Shown piece by piece: positions 59,840 to 64,000 of a DNA stretch of 64,000 bases (within the stretch, counting starts at the first letter, position 1; every line of letters begins with the position of its first letter). The notes under the pieces were generated by a model that ran no database searches, had not been told where the DNA came from, and worked only from the letters and a program-made list of their open reading frames with translations. This DNA is from Actinokineospora enzanensis DSM 44649 (GTDB lineage: Bacteria > Actinomycetota > Actinomycetes > Mycobacteriales > Pseudonocardiaceae), in NCBI RefSeq assembly GCF_000374445.1, contig NZ_KB894426.1, positions 1 through 64,000 of the forward strand. Reading direction: 5' to 3'. The translations under genes were made by a program, and so were the position numbers.

Positions 59840-60271
59840 CTATTCACTCGCGGATGTGACCGGCAGCGGATTCCCGACCGGTCTCCGCGCCGCGCGGAAG
59901 GCGACCCAGAGGCAGAGCAGGACGATGGGCAGCTCGAAGAACACGGCCAGGAAGCAGGAGAAGAACCGTTGCATGCCGGGCGCCGCGGTCATGGTGTCGA
60001 ACCAGGCGTCCACCGTGAACATGGTCGCGGCGGACATGGCGAACAGCCGGAACCGCTCGTCGCCCCGCCACAACAGGAACCCGGTCACCGACAGGCAGAC
60101 GGCCATCATCGCGTCCAGGCCGATCCACACCACCGACCAGTGGTGCACTCGGACGGTCGGCGGCAGCGCGCCGCCGAGCAGGACCATCCACGGCACCATC
60201 ACCACCCCGCCCGCCGCCAGGACCAGTCCCCAAGCTCGCGCGCCCCGCGCGCCGGTGATCCGCGTTCCCAT
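59840..60271 (-). CDS. Four-TM membrane protein
   Basis: 143 aa with four hydrophobic segments (AWGLVLAAGGVVMVPWMVLL, then VVWIGLDAMMAVCLSVTGFL and others). It is similar in layout to small actinobacterial membrane proteins of unknown function. ATG 60271 is preceded by a GGGGGT run. Confidence 0.65.
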   Translation of the reverse strand: MGTRITGARGARAWGLVLAAGGVVMVPWMVLLGGALPPTVRVHHWSVVWIGLDAMMAVCLSVTGFLLWRGDERFRLFAMSAATMFTVDAWFDTMTAAPGMQRFFSCFLAVFFELPIVLLCLWVAFRAARRPVGNPLPVTSASE

Positions 60272-60611
60272 ACCCCCATGGTCACCCCGTTCGGCCGGTG
60301 ACCGCATCGACGCCAGTGGACACGAACCGCACAATGCGGCACACGAACACCGAAAAGTGCCGACCGACTGTGACCGATTCGAGGGAGTGCGCCGCCCAGC
60401 GGCCGCGCCCTGCCCGCGCGGGTCGTGGCGAGGGTGGAGTCAGGACGCCGCGCGGCAGCCCGAAGCCGGTGCCCCGGGCAGCGGATTTGCTATATGCAAT
60501 TTGCCCACAGGCCCGGTGTGCTGCGACGCCGGAACCGGCGGTAACAGCGACGCCGGTCACAGCGACACTCGGACAAACCCCTGTCGAACCCTCACCGAGG
60601 CGGTCCGCCGC
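60272..60611. other. Intergenic, no gene seen
   Basis: 340 bp between the four-TM gene and the small zinc-ribbon gene on opposite strands. TGCTATATGCAATTTGCCC at 60488-60506 is an AT-rich patch inside it. No other structure is seen. Confidence 0.45.
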
Positions 60612-60851
60612 GTGCCCATCTTCGGCAAGTCCAAGAGCGTCGTCTGTCCGGTGTGCACGAAGAACCTGGGCCGGGCGCCGAACATGGCCCTGCACAACGC
60701 TTCGCACGTACTGCCCGCCGAGGACGGCGGCCCCGGTTTCATGTGGCGCTGCGGATGCGGCGAATACGCGGGCGTCTGGGACCAGAAAACCGGAGCGATA
60801 ATCTCGCTGACGGCACACATGGAGAAACGACATCAAATCCGCCTGATATAG
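60612..60851 (+). CDS. Small metal-binding (zinc-ribbon-like) protein
   Basis: 79 aa, GTG start. VVCPVCTKNLGRAPNMALHN and WRCGCGEYAGVWD carry two CxxC/CxC pairs, with later His (LTAHMEKRHQIRLI) adding ligands. A small cytoplasmic zinc protein is the simplest reading. No neighbour suggests a role. Confidence 0.55.
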   Translation: MPIFGKSKSVVCPVCTKNLGRAPNMALHNASHVLPAEDGGPGFMWRCGCGEYAGVWDQKTGAIISLTAHMEKRHQIRLI

Positions 60852-61086
60852 CGCCTTGACGACCGTCGGTCACTTCCCGCCCGGAAGCACTACGGTCGAC
60901 GGGATGTATCTCGTCACGGACTCGTGATCCACCCTGCCCCGAACCCCGAGGAGACAACGGAACTGGGCTCCCCGGGCAACGAAACCCCCTTTCGTCCTCG
61001 GCCAGCCGTTGTCATCGTTGCCGAAAACCGTTGCCTACCAAGGCAAAGACGGCACGTTCTCGGTGTCCACCCACACCGGCACCGAA

Positions 61087-63336
61087 TCACGGTCCGAGGC
61101 TGAACCACACCGTCGTCCCCGCCCCCGGCGACGACTCCAGTCGCAGCGACCCGCCGTGTCGGGCCACGATCCGGTCCACGATCGCGAGTCCCGCGCCGTG
61201 GCCGCCGCCGTGCGCGTCGCGCGGGTGCAGGCGGCGGAACAGGCGCAGCACATCTCCCTGGTACGCCTCGGGGATGCCGATCCCGTTGTCCCGAACGAAC
61301 ACCTCGGGCGCCCCCTCCGACGGCCGCACGACCCCGACCTCGACCGTGCGCGGCCGCTCGGGGCTCGCGTACTTGGCGGCGTTGACCAGCAGGTTGACCA
61401 GGATCTCCTGTAGCCGCTCGGCGTCCCCGGACACGGTGAGACCCGGCGCGGGCAGGGTCACCTCGACCTCCTGCTCGGCCAACCGCCCACCCGCGATCTC
61501 CAGCGCGCGGACCGCTGCCGCGCGCAGGTCGATGTCCTCGCGGCTCAGCTCGCCCTGGCCGAGCTGGGCGAAGTGCAGCAGGCCGTTGATCAGCTCGTCC
61601 ATCCGCTGGGCCAGGTGCTGGATCGTGCCCAGCCTGCGCGCGGTGGTGGCGTCGAGCGTCTCGGCGTCCTCGGTGATGAACGCGGCCGTGGTGGCGATCC
61701 CGCGCAGCGGCTCCTTCATCTCGTGCGCGGCGACATGAGTGAACGTGTCCAGGTCCTGGTTGGCGCGGCGCAGCTCGTCGTTGACCTCGACCAGCCGGTT
61801 GGCGCGGCGCAGGGCCGCGGTGCGGACGGCGGCACCGAGCTCCTCGGCGACCACCTCGTCCGAGGTCGTCCACGGCAGGCACCGGCCGCGCACGACGGCC
61901 TGGTAGACCGCCGACGACCCGCGCGGGGTCAGCCGCTGCCCGCGCGGACCGACCCGGACCGGCTGCTCGGGGTCGGTGGCCCAGGTGCGCGCGGCCCGTC
62001 GTTCCCGCCGGGTCCACACCACCAGGTCGCCCGCCCCGTCCAACGCCAGCACCAACACCCCGCTGACCTCGTCGGCGAGCCCGGCCAGCTCCGGAGCGTG
62101 CTCGCCGAGACACTCGCAGCTCCACACCTGACCGGCGGCAAGCTCGGGCAGGTGCTCCCACAGCGCGTCGTCCATCGGCGCGTCGCCGGTCGTTCGGCCG
62201 GACAGCCGCAGCGCGACCGCGTCGGCCCGGACCAGCGACGCCAGCTCGGCGCCGTGCGCGAGCAGCGAGCCCGCGATGTCCGAGTGCAGCTCGGTGACCA
62301 GCGTCAACAGCGCGGTCCGCGCCTGCTGCCTGGCCTGCGCGGCCTCCGCCTCCTGCACCGCGGCCAGCTGCAACGACAGCGTCACGCCGAAGAACTCGCA
62401 GGCCGCGCGCACCTCCGCGCTCAGCCGCCGGGGCGCCAGGCCGTGGCAGGCGATCAGGCCCCACAGCCTGCCGCCGTCGAGCAGCGACACCGACATCGAC
62501 GACCGCACGCCGATGTTGCGCAGGTACTCCAGGTGGAAGCCGGACACCGTGCGCAGGGTCGAGTCCGACAGGTCCAGCGGGTCGGCCGCGCCCGGCGGCA
62601 CCGGCGGGACGAGCCGGGCGGTGTCGTCGTCCACGTCGTGGATGACCCGGATCCAGTTGCGCTCGTAGAGCCTGCGCGCCTGCGGCGGGATGTCGGTGGC
62701 CGGGAACCACAGCCCCAGCCACGGCTCCAGGCCGTCGGCGACCGACTCGGCGAGCACCTCGCCGGGCCCGGCCGGGCCCTCGAAGCGATAGGCCACGACC
62801 CGGTCGTAGCCGGTCAGCGCCCGGATCTCGGCCACCGCGGCGGCGCACACGTCCACCACCGTGCGGCCGTGCTGCAGCCTGGTCAGCGCGGTGCGGACGG
62901 CCGGGTAGAAGCGGGAGAAGACGAACGGGCGCTCCTCGGTCACGGGCTCCAGCTCGACGACGAGCCGCCCGTCGGCGCGGTGGACGGTGGCGTCGAACTC
63001 GCGCCCGGCCACGGTGAGGGTGAGCAGGCCGCGGTCGCCGGTGGGGGCGTCGAGCGTGCGGTGGATCGCGTCGAGGGCGGCCGCGCCGAACAGGTCGACG
63101 GCGGCGGTGCCGAGCAGGTCGCCGGTGCCGAGCACGGACCCGCAGTTGGAACTGGCGACCGCGACCCGCCCGTCCGCGTCGAGGGCGAGCAGGGCGCCGT
63201 AGGACTGGATGCCGCCGAGCCGGTGGATCGGTTCGCTCAGGCACACCGACAGGTCGAACGGCGTGCCGGACTCGACTTCCGCGGCCCGGTCGCGTTCGCC
63301 GGGCTGCCACGCGCTGTCGTCGCCGCGCACGCTCAC
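61087..63336 (-). CDS. bphP: Bacteriophytochrome sensor histidine kinase
   Basis: 749 aa. Cys32 in SVCLSEPIHRLGGIQSYG aligns with the bilin-binding Cys of bacteriophytochromes. PAS, GAF (WFPATDIPPQARRLYERN, the DIP motif; LIACHGLAPRRLS with the chromophore His) and PHY domains follow, then HisKA (THVAAHEMKEPLRGIA) and HATPase (LVNLLVNAAKYASP, GHGAGLAIVDRIV). It senses red/far-red light through a biliverdin-type chromophore and phosphorylates a response regulator, not seen here. Start is GTG 63336 with GGGGAG. No heme oxygenase gene is nearby. Confidence 0.9.
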   Translation of the reverse strand: MSVRGDDSAWQPGERDRAAEVESGTPFDLSVCLSEPIHRLGGIQSYGALLALDADGRVAVASSNCGSVLGTGDLLGTAAVDLFGAAALDAIHRTLDAPTGDRGLLTLTVAGREFDATVHRADGRLVVELEPVTEERPFVFSRFYPAVRTALTRLQHGRTVVDVCAAAVAEIRALTGYDRVVAYRFEGPAGPGEVLAESVADGLEPWLGLWFPATDIPPQARRLYERNWIRVIHDVDDDTARLVPPVPPGAADPLDLSDSTLRTVSGFHLEYLRNIGVRSSMSVSLLDGGRLWGLIACHGLAPRRLSAEVRAACEFFGVTLSLQLAAVQEAEAAQARQQARTALLTLVTELHSDIAGSLLAHGAELASLVRADAVALRLSGRTTGDAPMDDALWEHLPELAAGQVWSCECLGEHAPELAGLADEVSGVLVLALDGAGDLVVWTRRERRAARTWATDPEQPVRVGPRGQRLTPRGSSAVYQAVVRGRCLPWTTSDEVVAEELGAAVRTAALRRANRLVEVNDELRRANQDLDTFTHVAAHEMKEPLRGIATTAAFITEDAETLDATTARRLGTIQHLAQRMDELINGLLHFAQLGQGELSREDIDLRAAAVRALEIAGGRLAEQEVEVTLPAPGLTVSGDAERLQEILVNLLVNAAKYASPERPRTVEVGVVRPSEGAPEVFVRDNGIGIPEAYQGDVLRLFRRLHPRDAHGGGHGAGLAIVDRIVARHGGSLRLESSPGAGTTVWFSLGP

Positions 63337-63433
63337 CGCCTGCTCCCCGTCCCGCCCGCGGGCCGATCCCGCGCCAAGACCATACAGTTGGCCCGGCGCA
63401 TTCGCGGCGCACCGGGACGAGCAGAGTGGGATC

Positions 63434-64000
63434 GTGGAGCCGAACCGACCGGACCGTTGGTCCGACCGATTGCACGCGCTGTGGCGCTCGGCGTTCACGG
63501 CAGCGAGCACCCGCGAGTTCGCGCACGAGCTGTACACCGGCCTGCTGTCGCTGTCGGGCGTCCGCGCCGTGCTCGGGGTCCGGTTCGCCGCCGCGGGCCA
63601 GGTCCTGGTCACCCGCTGGGCCGACGCGGCGGGCCTGCACACCCGGCTGCCCGGCCTGGCCGCCGACGTCGCCGAGCTGGGCCGGGACCTGTCCGCCCAG
63701 CCGGTCGCGGACATCACCGACCCGCACCACAAGACCATGATCGGCCAGATCACCCAGCTGCCCGCGGCGCGGCTGTCCGCCGGGCTCGCCGAGCGCGTCG
63801 CCGGGTGCGGGGCGGACGGGCTGCTGGTGGCCACCCTCGACGTCGCGCGGCGCGGCCGGGGCGTGATGGCGCTTGCGGTCGCCTCCGCCGCGGCCGACCA
63901 GGCCACGCTCGTCACCGCGTTGGGGCAGGCGAGCGAGGTGGTGGTGGCCGCCGACCACCGCATCAGCGAGCAGCGGGACCTGGAGGACCAGCAGGCCCTG
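63434..64000 (+). CDS. Divergent signalling protein, 5' part only (cut by window end)
   Basis: 189 codons are open from GTG 63434 to the window edge: VEPNRPDRWSDRLHALWRSA, LSAGLAERVAGCGADGLLV, then LGQASEVVVAADHRISEQRD. The pattern resembles a GAF-like N-terminal part of an actinobacterial SpoIIE phosphatase or kinase. The gene is divergent from the phytochrome with 97 bp between, so light-linked signalling is possible. The end of the gene is outside, so the family is not certain. Confidence 0.6.
   Translation, partial: MEPNRPDRWSDRLHALWRSAFTAASTREFAHELYTGLLSLSGVRAVLGVRFAAAGQVLVTRWADAAGLHTRLPGLAADVAELGRDLSAQPVADITDPHHKTMIGQITQLPAARLSAGLAERVAGCGADGLLVATLDVARRGRGVMALAVASAAADQATLVTALGQASEVVVAADHRISEQRDLEDQQAL

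Overview
The window is very GC-rich DNA with GTG and TTG starts, many stop/start overlaps and actinobacterial families (mycothiol-type DinB, PadR/membrane pairs, LAL regulators, SpoIIE/HATPase switches, a YbaB-led operon of type VII secretion flavour). It looks like chromosomal sequence of a filamentous actinomycete, probably Pseudonocardiales-like. I cannot name the species.

Left edge (1-3.5 kb): the 3' end of an IS630-type element abuts a two-lobed Lrp regulator. This is divergent from a Rox-like FAD monooxygenase, followed by a secreted L,D-transpeptidase.

Main system (3.7-21.4 kb): a compact biosynthetic locus that I could not match to any pathway I know. A minus-strand operon starts at a TTGACG/TAAGGT promoter (14.79 kb). 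It encodes a 49-aa, very acidic, Cys-free precursor with a FDLD box, then a B12-type radical SAM enzyme, a LysE exporter, an MNIO (DUF692) oxidase with its partner, a short LanB-like protein lacking an elimination domain (PEARL-like), a PqqD-like/M50 membrane protease and a methyltransferase. The divergent plus-strand operon encodes a serine-acetyltransferase-like enzyme, an EamA exporter fused to a JAMM peptidase, a CysM-like PLP enzyme and an AlaX-like tRNA-editing protein, and ends at a hairpin. PGM1-type ATP-grasp peptide ligases lie at both ends, one followed by an Asp/Glu racemase. My reading (inference) is a scaffold peptide on which a cysteine-like amino acid is added and remodelled, released by proteases, ligated into a small peptide and exported, with AlaX as possible self-protection.

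21.7-37.8 kb: a HdeD-like protein; a TetR/MFS pair with two 18-bp operators; then a signalling block (STAS-HATPase fusion, CheR-PAS, CheB, a 1364-aa hybrid kinase/PP2C phosphatase, a lone HATPase), with a decayed hydrolase and a cupin/AraC pair between; then a PadR/membrane pair ending in a 30-bp tandem repeat and a 94-bp hairpin.

37.8-64 kb: an nSTAND1-WD40 protein, enzymes, two tandem paralogous secreted mini-proteins, a LAL regulator, a 67-bp repeat array, a Ser/Thr kinase, then about 2.2 kb rich in DnaA-box-like sites around an AraC gene. After that come a NACHT/multi-TM protein with a ligand-binding-like tail, a degenerate repeat tract, a YbaB-led operon with a frameshifted second gene, a bacteriophytochrome and the start of a divergent gene cut by the window edge.
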